Assembly: GCA_016218815.1 (NCBI GenBank)
Contig: JACRCX010000107.1
Coordinates: 49,841-113,840, forward strand
DNA length: 64,000 nt
From: Deltaproteobacteria bacterium
Lineage (GTDB): Bacteria > Myxococcota_A > Polyangia > DRWM01 > JAAZOP01
Direction: 5' to 3'
Shown here: positions 27,140-35,067 of the stretch, piece by piece
Numbering within the stretch: position 1 is the first letter of the stretch
Layout: each line of letters opens with the position of its first letter
Notes under the pieces: generated by a model
What the model was told of the DNA's origin: nothing
Databases searched by the model: none
The model's input: the letters and a program-made list of their open reading frames with translations, nothing else
Made by a program: the position numbers and the translations under genes

Positions 27140-28739
27140 ACCAGCCCCCGAGCGGCGGCGCTGGGTGCGCCTCTGCTCCGCCTGCAACAACCGGTGCTGC
27201 TTCTGCCTCGACCGCCTCTCGCTCGACGGCGCGCTCCGCCCCGACGACGAGATCCTCGCGGAGCTGCGCGAGGGGCGGGCCGAGGGCGCCGAGCGGGCGG
27301 TGCTCAGCGGCGGAGAGCCGACGCTTCACCCCCGCCTGCCCGCGCTCGTCCGCGCCGCCCGCGACCTCGGCTACCGCTGGGTCCAGATCATCACCAACGG
27401 CCGGCGCCTAGGCTATCCCGCCTACCTGGGCGCGCTCCGCGACGCGGGGCTGTGCGAGGTGACCTTCTCTTTGCACGGCTCCTGTCCCGCCGTCCACGAC
27501 GCGATCGTGGGGGTCCCCGGCGCCTTCGACCAGGCATTCGCCGGCCTGCGTGCCGCCCTGGCCGCCAGCCTCGTCGTCAGCGTGGACATCGTGCTCAACC
27601 GCCGGAATCTCGCGGACGCGCCCGAGCTGATCCGCCGCACCCTGGCGGCGGGCGTCCGCGAGTACGACATCCTGTGGCTGACGCCGTTCGGCGCGGCCGC
27701 CGAGAACCTCTCGCGGCCGGACCGGCTCTTCCTGCGGCCGGCGGACGCCCCCGCCGTGCACCGGGTGCTCGAGACCGCCCAGTCCGGCGGCGCCGTCGTC
27801 TGGACCAACCGCATGCCGCTCCAGTACCTGGAAGGGTACGAGGGCCTCGTGCAGGACCCCGCGAAGCTCGAGGACGAGCTGCGCGGGCGCCGCAATCTGC
27901 TCGAGGGGCTGCTCGCGGACGGCGCCCCGCTGCCGTGCCGGGACCGACGTCGCTGTCCGCGGTGTCCGTTCGACGCCTTCTGCGCGAGGCTGCACCGGGC
28001 GGTGGCGATCGCGCGCGGCGAGCAGCGGGCGCGGATCGTCCGCTGGGACCCGGCTTCGGAATCGCAGGAGGCGGCGCTACGCCGCGTCTTCCCCGTTGCG
28101 GGCGCCTGGCTGCGCGCGGACCGGCCGGCGGCGGATTGGCGGGCGGCCTCGCGGCGCGCGGCCCTCGCGGCCCGCGGACTGCGGCTGGAGGCGGCCCCGG
28201 CCGTCCTGGCGGCGTCGCTCGACGCGCTGCCGCCCCGGACCGTGCTCCACCTCCGCGCCTCGGAGGTCGCGCGCGGGCTGCCGGCTGCGCTGCGCGGGGC
28301 GCCCCACGAGCTGGTGGTCCCGCTCACGGCGCGTCTTGCACGGCAGAGCGACCCGGCGGCGTTCGGCGGCGGTACGGGACGCCTGGTGCTCGCCATGCCC
28401 GACGTCGCGACGGGGGAGCGCGACGGCTGGCCGTTCGCCTTCGGCACGGCGGCCGCCGTCCGGCGCTGGCTGCGCGCGGCGCGCGCGGCGGAAGGCTTCC
28501 CGCGGTGCCTGGCGGGCGGGCGACCCGTGCGTCCGCCGCCGGAAGCGTTCGATCTGGGCTGGCTCCCCGGGGATCGGATCGACCCCTACGCCGTGCTGCG
28601 CGACTTCGTCGCGGAGGCGAACCGCGCCTGGTCCCTGCGCTGCGCGCGATGTGCGGCGCGGCGCGCGTGTCCCGGCCTCCCCTGGGCCATGGCCCGCGAC
28701 GTCGGCCTCTCCATCCTCCGCCCCCTCCCCCGGGCTTGA
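27129..28739 (+). CDS. Radical SAM protein with two C-terminal Cys groups
   Basis: A 536-residue protein starting at GTG 27129, inside the 3' end of the lipoprotein gene. CNNRCCFC (C19, C23, C26) and SGGEPTLHP define the radical SAM core. A first auxiliary Cys group, CRDRRRCPRCPFDAFC, lies near residues 270-285; about 220 residues later a second group CARCAARRACPG ends the protein (near 504). The region between has alternating beta/alpha character and ends in a phenylalanine- and arginine-rich stretch, perhaps a degenerate second barrel. Translation coupled to a secreted MopE-like protein suggests that protein, or something bound to it, as substrate; this is inference. Its stop overlaps a GACCCCG hairpin. 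Confidence 0.87.
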   Translation: MSSEPAPERRRWVRLCSACNNRCCFCLDRLSLDGALRPDDEILAELREGRAEGAERAVLSGGEPTLHPRLPALVRAARDLGYRWVQIITNGRRLGYPAYLGALRDAGLCEVTFSLHGSCPAVHDAIVGVPGAFDQAFAGLRAALAASLVVSVDIVLNRRNLADAPELIRRTLAAGVREYDILWLTPFGAAAENLSRPDRLFLRPADAPAVHRVLETAQSGGAVVWTNRMPLQYLEGYEGLVQDPAKLEDELRGRRNLLEGLLADGAPLPCRDRRRCPRCPFDAFCARLHRAVAIARGEQRARIVRWDPASESQEAALRRVFPVAGAWLRADRPAADWRAASRRAALAARGLRLEAAPAVLAASLDALPPRTVLHLRASEVARGLPAALRGAPHELVVPLTARLARQSDPAAFGGGTGRLVLAMPDVATGERDGWPFAFGTAAAVRRWLRAARAAEGFPRCLAGGRPVRPPPEAFDLGWLPGDRIDPYAVLRDFVAEANRAWSLRCARCAARRACPGLPWAMARDVGLSILRPLPRA

Positions 28740-28754
28740 CCCCGATCCGGGGTC
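28738..28754 (+). terminator. Hairpin at radical SAM stop codon
   Basis: GACCCCG (28738-28744), loop ATC, CGGGGTC (28748-28754): a perfect 7-bp stem overlapping the TGA at 28737-28739. No T tract follows, so its strength as a terminator is uncertain. Confidence 0.45.
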
Positions 28755-28772
28755 GGGGAGCGGCCTGCCCGG

Positions 28773-28810
28773 ACCAAGAACCAAGAACCAAGAACCAACA
28801 ACCAAGAACC
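28773..28810. repeat. Heptanucleotide repeat ACCAAGA
   Basis: Five contiguous 7-bp units of ACCAAGA, the fourth reading ACCAACA, plus a partial unit. The tract is A/C-rich in a G+C-rich genome and lies directly upstream of the lipoprotein promoter. A related heptamer in opposite orientation lies at 33877-33926. Confidence 0.9.
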
Positions 28811-28819
28811 GCCTTCACC

Positions 28820-28848
28820 TTGCTGGCCACAGGCCTGCCCCGTATACT
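28820..28848 (+). promoter_or_regulatory. Promoter of MopE-like lipoprotein (TATACT type)
   Basis: TTGCTG (28820-28825), a 17-bp spacer and TATACT (28843-28848) in the context CGTATACTGCGCCGGAGAGA, nearly the same as upstream of 25241. Confidence 0.6.
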
Positions 28849-28886
28849 GCGCCGGAGAGAGGAACGGGGGGCATGAGGTTGTGCAG

Positions 28887-31691
28887 ATGACTCGACGCTC
28901 GAGCCGGGCATGGCTGGCGCTGGTGCTGCCGATTCTCGGCTGCCCGGCCTCCGGAACCTCGACGCCGGAGACCGGTTCGGACGACGGGGCGACGGAATCC
29001 GCGGAGGGGGGGGACATCCCCGAGGCGGACGCGGACACGGACGAGGACGGGCCGGCGGACGCCGAGGACGGGTCCGGTCCGGAGGGCGACGCCGAGGTCG
29101 ATGGATGCACGCCGGCGGCCGAGCTGTGCAACGGACTGGACGATGACTGCGACGGCCTGACGGACGAGGACTTCGACATCCTGGGCAGCAACGAGAACTG
29201 CGGCGAGTGCGGGGCGGTGTGCGTGCCGGCCCATGCGATGGCGGCGTGCGAGGACGGTGCCTGCCGCATCCTGGACTGCGCCGGCGGGTGGGTCGATGCC
29301 AACGGGGCGGCGGTCGACGGCTGCGAGTACGAGTGCCTGGAGACCGGACCGGAGACGACGGCCGACGCGTCTTGCGAGGACGGTCTGGACAACGACTGCG
29401 ACGGACGGACCGACGGCGACGACGGCGGCTGCGCGCCCTGCGTGCCGGAGACGTGCAATTCCGTGGACGACGACTGCGACGGCCTCACCGACGAGGGAAT
29501 CGACCTCGACTTCGACCCCCTGCACTGCGGCGGCTGCGGGCTGGCCTGCCGCGATTTCGCTCACGGCGAGCCGATCTGCGTGCTCGGGACTTGCGAGTTC
29601 GAGTGCGAGGCGGGCTGGAGCGACCTGGACGGGGAGCGTTGGAACGGCTGCGAGGCGTCCTGCACGCCGGCGCTGGACACGAGCGAGGTCGCATGCGACG
29701 GCGTGGACGACGACTGCGACGGCGCGACCGACGAGGACTACGCGTTCACGTTCTGCGGCGAGGGGGCGTGCCGGAGGCGGTCGACCTGCTTCCACAGCAG
29801 GGAGAGCTGCGAGCCGCGGGATCCGCCCGCCACCAGCGACGCGACCTGCGACCGCGTCGACGACGACTGCGACGGCGTCACGGACGACGACACGACCTGC
29901 GTCTGCTACTCGGACGCCGAGTGCGACGACGGGGACTTGTGCAACGGGATCGAGACGTGCATTCCCGGCGTGCGATGCCAGTCCGGCACGCCCGTGGTCT
30001 GCGACGACGGCGTCGCCTGCACCGTTGATCGCTGCAACTCGCTCGACGGGACCTGCAGCCACCTGCCCGACGGCACGCTGTGCGACGACGGCAATCCCTG
30101 CACGGGGATCGAGACCTGCCAGGCCGGCGTCGGCTGCGTCGCCGGCGCGCCCACGAACTGCGACGACGGGCTCGACTGCACGGCCGACGCGTGCCAACCC
30201 CTGGACGGCTCGTGCGCCCACTCCCCCTCCGACGCGGCCTGCCAGGACGGACGGTTCTGCAACGGCGCCGAGACGTGCAGCGCGACCCGCGGCTGCGTCG
30301 CCGGCACGCCGCCGTCCTGCTCCGACGGCATCGTGTGCACCGACGACCGGTGCTCGACGGCCACCGACTCCTGCACCAACACGCCGCTCGACGCCCGTTG
30401 CGACGACGGGCAGTTCTGCAACGGTCCCGAACGCTGCGACCCCGGCCTCGGCTGCAGCGCGGGGGCGATTCCGACCTGCGACGACTCCCTTGCCTGCACC
30501 TCCGACTCCTGCAGCCCGACCGCGGGGGGCGGAACCGGAGCGTGCGTCTTCCAGCCCCCGGACGGCGACGGCGACGGCTTCGCGCCGCTCTCCTGCCTGG
30601 GCACCGACTGCAACGACGCGAACCGCGACGTGCACCCCGGCGCGGCCGAGCCGTGCAACGCCGTCGACGACGACTGCGACGGGGCGACCGACGACGGTTT
30701 CGAGTGCGCGCAGGGCGCGGCGGGCTCGTGCACCGTCGGCGCGTGCTCCGGCGTCCGCAACTGTTCCGCCGCCTGCGCCTGGGGCGCCTGCACGGTCCTC
30801 GCTTCCGAGACGTGCAACAACGTCGACGACAATTGCAACGGCGCCACGGACGAGACCTTCACCTGTCGCCGCGACTCGACGCAGGCCTGCACCGTGGTGG
30901 TGGCCACCAAGACGTGCCTGGGGACGCAGACCTGCGTGGGGCCGAGCTGCACCTGGGGCTCGTGCGTGGTTCCCCTCACCGGCGGCAACGTCGAGACCTG
31001 CAACGGCATCGACGACGATTGCGACGGGGTCGTCGACGACGCGCCCGCCGCGCCCGCCGTGCTCTGCACGGCGGTTCCCAACGCCTCGGTCGCCTGCGTC
31101 ACCGGATCCTGCCGCATCTCGACCTGCAGCGTGAACTACTACGACACCGACGGCGCCTACTCGACCGGGTGCGAATGCCAGGGTGAGACCGGGTTCGAGG
31201 GGACGCCGACGTGCGCGGGCGCGTACGCGCTGCCGGTGGGGACGTGCACGGATCCGAGCTGCGACTACACCTTCAGCGGCAAGATCCCCGTGGCGGGCGA
31301 CATCGACTGTTTCACGTTCGTCGCAACCGACGCGACGCCCGCCGGCCCGAGCGACTCGTTCCACGCCGACATCCGCTTCATGGTCAACCCGGGCAGCCAG
31401 TTCCAGATGGACATCTACCGCGCCGGAAGCTGCTCGCCCGCCGTCTGCACCGGCCTGACCGGGACCGACGTCTACGCCTGGTACACCGACTTTTCCCAGG
31501 CTGCGGGAGGTTGTGTCAACCCGACGGGAACCTCCCCCTGCGGCGAGGGCAACTGCACGACCGGCAACACGAGCGGCGCCAACATCTGCTCGGACAATTC
31601 GGCCCGCTACACGTTCTGCGTTACGCGGCGAGGGGGCTTCCCGACGACCTGCGACGCGTATACCATTCGTGTCTCGAACGGGGTGTACTGA
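28887..31691 (+). CDS. MopE-like Cys-rich lipoprotein B
   Basis: A 934-residue lipoprotein, the longest of the set. The signal ends LPILGC; the ATG at 28887 follows GAGG at an 8-nt spacing. A Glu/Asp/Gly-rich linker leads into CDGxDxDCDGxxDE repeats (eight copies in all), interrupted by about six CDDGxxCTxDxC modules like those of the protein at 14500-16203. Around residues 558-605 the order DGDGDGF, DCNDANRDVHPGA, EPCNAVDDDCDGATDD matches the Cu-binding MopE-type metal motif closely. The C-terminal domain (IPVAGDIDCFTF, ending YTIRVSNGVY) is shared with lipoproteins A and C. Three nucleotides separate it from the next gene, so both are probably co-transcribed. Confidence 0.9.
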   Translation: MTRRSSRAWLALVLPILGCPASGTSTPETGSDDGATESAEGGDIPEADADTDEDGPADAEDGSGPEGDAEVDGCTPAAELCNGLDDDCDGLTDEDFDILGSNENCGECGAVCVPAHAMAACEDGACRILDCAGGWVDANGAAVDGCEYECLETGPETTADASCEDGLDNDCDGRTDGDDGGCAPCVPETCNSVDDDCDGLTDEGIDLDFDPLHCGGCGLACRDFAHGEPICVLGTCEFECEAGWSDLDGERWNGCEASCTPALDTSEVACDGVDDDCDGATDEDYAFTFCGEGACRRRSTCFHSRESCEPRDPPATSDATCDRVDDDCDGVTDDDTTCVCYSDAECDDGDLCNGIETCIPGVRCQSGTPVVCDDGVACTVDRCNSLDGTCSHLPDGTLCDDGNPCTGIETCQAGVGCVAGAPTNCDDGLDCTADACQPLDGSCAHSPSDAACQDGRFCNGAETCSATRGCVAGTPPSCSDGIVCTDDRCSTATDSCTNTPLDARCDDGQFCNGPERCDPGLGCSAGAIPTCDDSLACTSDSCSPTAGGGTGACVFQPPDGDGDGFAPLSCLGTDCNDANRDVHPGAAEPCNAVDDDCDGATDDGFECAQGAAGSCTVGACSGVRNCSAACAWGACTVLASETCNNVDDNCNGATDETFTCRRDSTQACTVVVATKTCLGTQTCVGPSCTWGSCVVPLTGGNVETCNGIDDDCDGVVDDAPAAPAVLCTAVPNASVACVTGSCRISTCSVNYYDTDGAYSTGCECQGETGFEGTPTCAGAYALPVGTCTDPSCDYTFSGKIPVAGDIDCFTFVATDATPAGPSDSFHADIRFMVNPGSQFQMDIYRAGSCSPAVCTGLTGTDVYAWYTDFSQAAGGCVNPTGTSPCGEGNCTTGNTSGANICSDNSARYTFCVTRRGGFPTTCDAYTIRVSNGVY

Positions 31692-31693
31692 GC

Positions 31694-32848
31694 ATGGACG
31701 CGAACTCCACGGGTTTCCGCAGGCCGCCGGCTCCGGCGGCCTTCCTCCTCGCCGCTCTCGTCGCCGCCGGGTGTGCGACGGGCGGCGACACGCCGGCCGA
31801 GGACGTCCCGCGGCGCGACGGCGACGGCGAGGGTGGCCGCGACGGCGACGCGGTGGGCGACACGTCGACCTGCCCCGACGCCTGCCCTGCGGGCCAGCAC
31901 TGCGTCGACGGCCGTTGCGTCTCCTCGAGCTGCGGCGTCGACGGCTGCCCCGGCGGGGAATCGTGCTGCGAGGGCTTCTGTACCAGCACGCGCAACGACC
32001 CCGCGAACTGCGGCGAGTGCGGGACCGTCTGCTCGCCCCAGGGAGACAGCTGCCTGGCGGGAACGTGCTCCTGCAACGGGGCCGCGGCCTGCTCCATCGA
32101 GCGCTCCTGCTGCCCGGGCCTGGGATGCATCGACACGATGGCCGACCCGACGCACTGCGGCGGCTGCGACACGGTTTGCGACGCCACGGTCGAGTGCCTC
32201 GCCGGCACCTGCGGCGGCTCGTGCGTCACGGGCTGCCCCGACGTCCCCCACGGCACGACCGCCTGTGCCGGCGAGTCCTGCGCCATCTCGTCCTGCGAGG
32301 ACGGCTGGGCCGATGTCGACGGCGTGGTCGGCAACGGCTGCGAGTGCCCCGTCACGGCCGAGCCCGAGGGCGGCGAGACCTGCGACACGGCCATCGACCT
32401 GGGCACCATCACCGAAGGGGGAACGGCGCTGCGTGCCGAGGGCAACATCGTCCCGGCCGACGACGACGATTGGTACCAGTTCCTCGCGGCGGACACGCCG
32501 GAAACGGACTGCGACGAGTTCTTCGTCGATGTGCGCTTCGAATCCAACCCCGGGGACCAGTTCGCGTTCAGCGTGTACGCCGGCGACTGCGCCACCAACA
32601 TCTGCGCGGGCGACGTCCTGTTCCAGTACTTCACCGACTGCACCGGGACGAGGGACGGCGACGTCGTCGGCGAGTGTCCGTGCACGGCGACCAACACGCC
32701 CGGGCGCACGATCTGCGAGGACTCCTCCAACGTCTTCTACGTGCGCGTCCGCCGCGTCGGCTCCGGCGTCTCCACCTGCGAAGGCTACAGCCTGATCGTC
32801 ACCAACGGCTCGTACGCCACGCCCGCCCCCCGCACCTGCCCGCCGTAG
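31694..32848 (+). CDS. MopE-like Cys-rich lipoprotein C
   Basis: A 384-residue lipoprotein starting 3 nt after lipoprotein B. The signal peptide ends ALVAAGC; a DGDGEGG linker follows. The middle has Cys modules NCGECGTVC, HCGGCDTVC and CNGAAACSIERSCC but no CDGxDxDCDG repeats, so it shares only the spacer modules. The C-terminal domain matches A and B (DDDWYQFLA, ending YSLIVTNGSY), then extends a few residues to TCPP. Over 30 Cys residues imply extensive disulfide or metal binding outside the cytoplasm. It is convergent with the radical SAM gene at 32927 (78 bp between), a region where I see no distinct element. Confidence 0.87.
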   Translation: MDANSTGFRRPPAPAAFLLAALVAAGCATGGDTPAEDVPRRDGDGEGGRDGDAVGDTSTCPDACPAGQHCVDGRCVSSSCGVDGCPGGESCCEGFCTSTRNDPANCGECGTVCSPQGDSCLAGTCSCNGAAACSIERSCCPGLGCIDTMADPTHCGGCDTVCDATVECLAGTCGGSCVTGCPDVPHGTTACAGESCAISSCEDGWADVDGVVGNGCECPVTAEPEGGETCDTAIDLGTITEGGTALRAEGNIVPADDDDWYQFLAADTPETDCDEFFVDVRFESNPGDQFAFSVYAGDCATNICAGDVLFQYFTDCTGTRDGDVVGECPCTATNTPGRTICEDSSNVFYVRVRRVGSGVSTCEGYSLIVTNGSYATPAPRTCPP

Positions 32849-32926
32849 GGGGGATTTCGCGCAAAGGGCGCAAAGGACCGCAAAGCTCGCCAAGAGGGGG
32901 ACTCCGGGCGAGAGGGGGGGCCCGGG

Positions 32927-33868
32927 TCAGGCGACCGTGGCAACGGCGAGCACTCGCCGGCGGATTTCCTCGGGATCGACGAACAGGGGGTACAGCTCGG
33001 ATGACGAGTAGAATTCGTCCATCGAGTACAGCCCGGCGCATACCGGGTCCGCGGTGCAGACGGCGCAGCAGGCCGCCTTGCCGTGCACGAACGAGTCCGC
33101 GGCGAACCGCCCTTTCTCGTCCAGGAAGTGGATCACGCGGCCTTCGCCCTTCACGATCTTCCGCGTCTCGGTCGATACGTGCGCCCACTCCCCCAGGTAG
33201 CACAACGGCACCCGCTCGACCCGGAACGACCGTCCCGCGCGGTGGAGCAGGTCGAGCGTCCGGACGAGCGGCAGCTCCAGGTCGGCCAGCTTGGGCACGA
33301 TCCAGGGGTTCTCGGCGACGCGGTTGGTGTGCGGGTCGAGGCCGTTGAACACGACGTGGCGCACGCGCGAGAACCCGCGCACCAGCCAGGCCGCCGTGCG
33401 TTCCAGGTGCGGCAGGTTGAGCGCGTTGAGCACGATGTTGACGTCGGTCGCCATCCCGAGGCGCGCCGCGGCGCGCAACGTCCGCGCCACGCGGGCACGG
33501 GAGCCCGGATGGCGGGCGATGCGATCCTGCACGGAGGCCAGGTGCGAGTGGAGCGAGACATGGAGGTGCCGCAGGCCGGCACGGCGGAGGGCGTCCAGCA
33601 CGCCGGGGCGCGAGGTCTCCTGGCCGTTGGTGATGATGCGCGCGGCGAGCCCGGCGCGCGTCGCGAGGCGCACCAGCTCCGGCAGGCGGGGGTGCAGCGT
33701 CGGCTCGCCTCCCGTCAGCAGCACGCCGTCGTGCCCCGACGCGACGAGGTCGCGCACCTGTTCCCGGAACTCCCCGACCCCGACCAGCCGCTGGTTCTCG
33801 GGATTGGAGCAGAACAGGCAGCGCTGGTTGCAGACGCGGGTGACCTGGATGTAGCCGAGGACAGTCAT
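32927..33868 (-). CDS. Radical SAM protein with C-terminal Cys cluster
   Basis: A 313-residue enzyme with CNQRCLFC (C13, C17, C20) and TGGEPTLHP. The C-terminal CCAVCTADPVCAGLY (about 265-279) matches the auxiliary-cluster segment of its neighbours. The ATG at 33868 is used; no Shine-Dalgarno-like sequence precedes it, and the frame continues upstream only into a heptanucleotide repeat. It is probably transcribed after the radical SAM gene at 33903-34925, whose stop lies 34 bp upstream. Convergent with the lipoprotein gene at 31694-32848. Substrate unknown; modification of the neighbouring Cys-rich lipoproteins is a hypothesis from position. Confidence 0.88.
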   Translation of the reverse strand: MTVLGYIQVTRVCNQRCLFCSNPENQRLVGVGEFREQVRDLVASGHDGVLLTGGEPTLHPRLPELVRLATRAGLAARIITNGQETSRPGVLDALRRAGLRHLHVSLHSHLASVQDRIARHPGSRARVARTLRAAARLGMATDVNIVLNALNLPHLERTAAWLVRGFSRVRHVVFNGLDPHTNRVAENPWIVPKLADLELPLVRTLDLLHRAGRSFRVERVPLCYLGEWAHVSTETRKIVKGEGRVIHFLDEKGRFAADSFVHGKAACCAVCTADPVCAGLYSMDEFYSSSELYPLFVDPEEIRRRVLAVATVA

Positions 33869-33876
33869 GAGTCGTC

Positions 33877-33926
33877 TTGGTTCGTGGGTCGTCCGTTGTT
33901 GGTTATTGGTTGTTCGTTGTTGGTTT
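33877..33926. repeat. Degenerate heptanucleotide repeat (GTTGGTT)
   Basis: A T/G-rich tract of 7-bp period (GTTGTTGGTTATTGGTT and similar), close to the reverse complement of the heptamer at 28773-28810. It spans the stop of one radical SAM gene and the space before the next, and supplies the terminal PTTNNQ residues of the protein at 33903. Confidence 0.75.
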
Positions 33927-34925
33927 CCGGCTTGAGCGGCCCTGCTGCGGCTCTGCGGCTCTGCGCGAGATTCCCCGCGCGCTTGCCAGCACCTCACGGG
34001 CGGCTGCGTCGCGCCGCGCGTGGAACTCGGACCAACCGAAGCGCTCGGGGTACTCGCGCCACGGCCCTTCGCACACCGGGTCGAGGAGGCAGCGGCGGCA
34101 CGGCGGGCCCTTGGCCTTGCCTTCGCCGACCCGGAACGCCCGGTAGTCGTCGATCGTGCCCTCGGCGTCGAACACCGCCGCGTCGGGGATGATCCACTCC
34201 GCCGCGTACGCCTCGCGCCCGCGCAGGATGCACAGCGGCACGGCCTCCGACATGGAGCGGATGCCCGCCGCGCCGGCGATGTCGAAGGCGCGGAACAGCT
34301 CGTCGCGCATCAGCTCCATGCGCGGGACGATGGAGGCGAAGTTGAGCGCCGCCGTGCCGACGGGATGGACGAACGCGAACTGCACCTGCGACACCCCGCG
34401 CTCGACCAGGAGCCGGGCGATCGCCGAGAGGTGTCGCCGGTTCGGCTTGGTCACGACGGTGTTGGTCACCACGGGCAGGCCCGCGGCCCGCGCGTTCTCG
34501 ATGCCGCGGAGCGTGAAACCGAAGCTTCCGGAACGTCCGGTGAGGAAGTCGTGCAGGGCCGGGACGTGGCCGTGCAGCGCCGGCGAAACCTCGGTGACGC
34601 CCGCCTCGCGACAGCCGCGAGCGAAGGCGGGGTAGGCGAGCATCTGGCCGTTGGTCTGGAGCTGGATCAGGCGGTAGCCGAGCCGGCGCGCCTCGGCGAC
34701 CAGCTCCAGGAAATCCGGGCGCACGGACGGCTCGCCGCCGGTGAAGACGATCGCGTCCGCGCGGCGCCGCGCCTCACGGAGGAGCTTCCTCGCCTCGCCC
34801 GTCGACCGATCCTTGAATCGCTCGCGCTTGTCGCCCTGGACGCAGAACCGGCAACGGTTGTTGCAGGAGAAGGAGAGCTTGACGTCTACGCGCTCCACGG
34901 CCGCCCGGGAGAGTACGCGGATCAC
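33903..34925 (-). CDS. Radical SAM protein with C-terminal Cys cluster
   Basis: A 340-residue enzyme. CNNRCRFC (C21, C25, C28) and TGGEPSVRP form the radical SAM core; CRRCLLDPVCEGPWREY (about 272-288) matches the C-terminal Cys region of the protein at 163-1290. Its last ~15 residues are read from a heptanucleotide repeat and end in a TAA, unlike the TGA/TAG stops elsewhere. A GTG at 34925 is chosen because it leaves a normal-length N-terminus; GTG at 34898 is an alternative, and neither has a clear ribosome site. The longer open frame upstream is antisense to the SDR gene and is not counted. It likely forms an operon with the next radical SAM gene. Confidence 0.85.
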   Translation of the reverse strand: MIRVLSRAAVERVDVKLSFSCNNRCRFCVQGDKRERFKDRSTGEARKLLREARRRADAIVFTGGEPSVRPDFLELVAEARRLGYRLIQLQTNGQMLAYPAFARGCREAGVTEVSPALHGHVPALHDFLTGRSGSFGFTLRGIENARAAGLPVVTNTVVTKPNRRHLSAIARLLVERGVSQVQFAFVHPVGTAALNFASIVPRMELMRDELFRAFDIAGAAGIRSMSEAVPLCILRGREAYAAEWIIPDAAVFDAEGTIDDYRAFRVGEGKAKGPPCRRCLLDPVCEGPWREYPERFGWSEFHARRDAAAREVLASARGISRRAAEPQQGRSSRKPTTNNQ

Positions 34926-35067
34926 GGCCGAAGGGCAACGGCGGTCCGACCGGCGCCGGAAGCGGGGAAGATCGCCGGCCGTCGATTCCCCTTGCCCGAC
35001 GCGCGGCGTCGTCGGATTCTCCGGCCGATCGACGGGCGACGCGGCGCCGCCGGGGAGGCGAGGACCC

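Noticed and set aside
25166..32893. Long minus-strand frames opposite the Cys-rich lipoproteins
   Set aside because: They are Arg/Val/Gly/Ala shadows of repetitive coding sequence and lack start sites.
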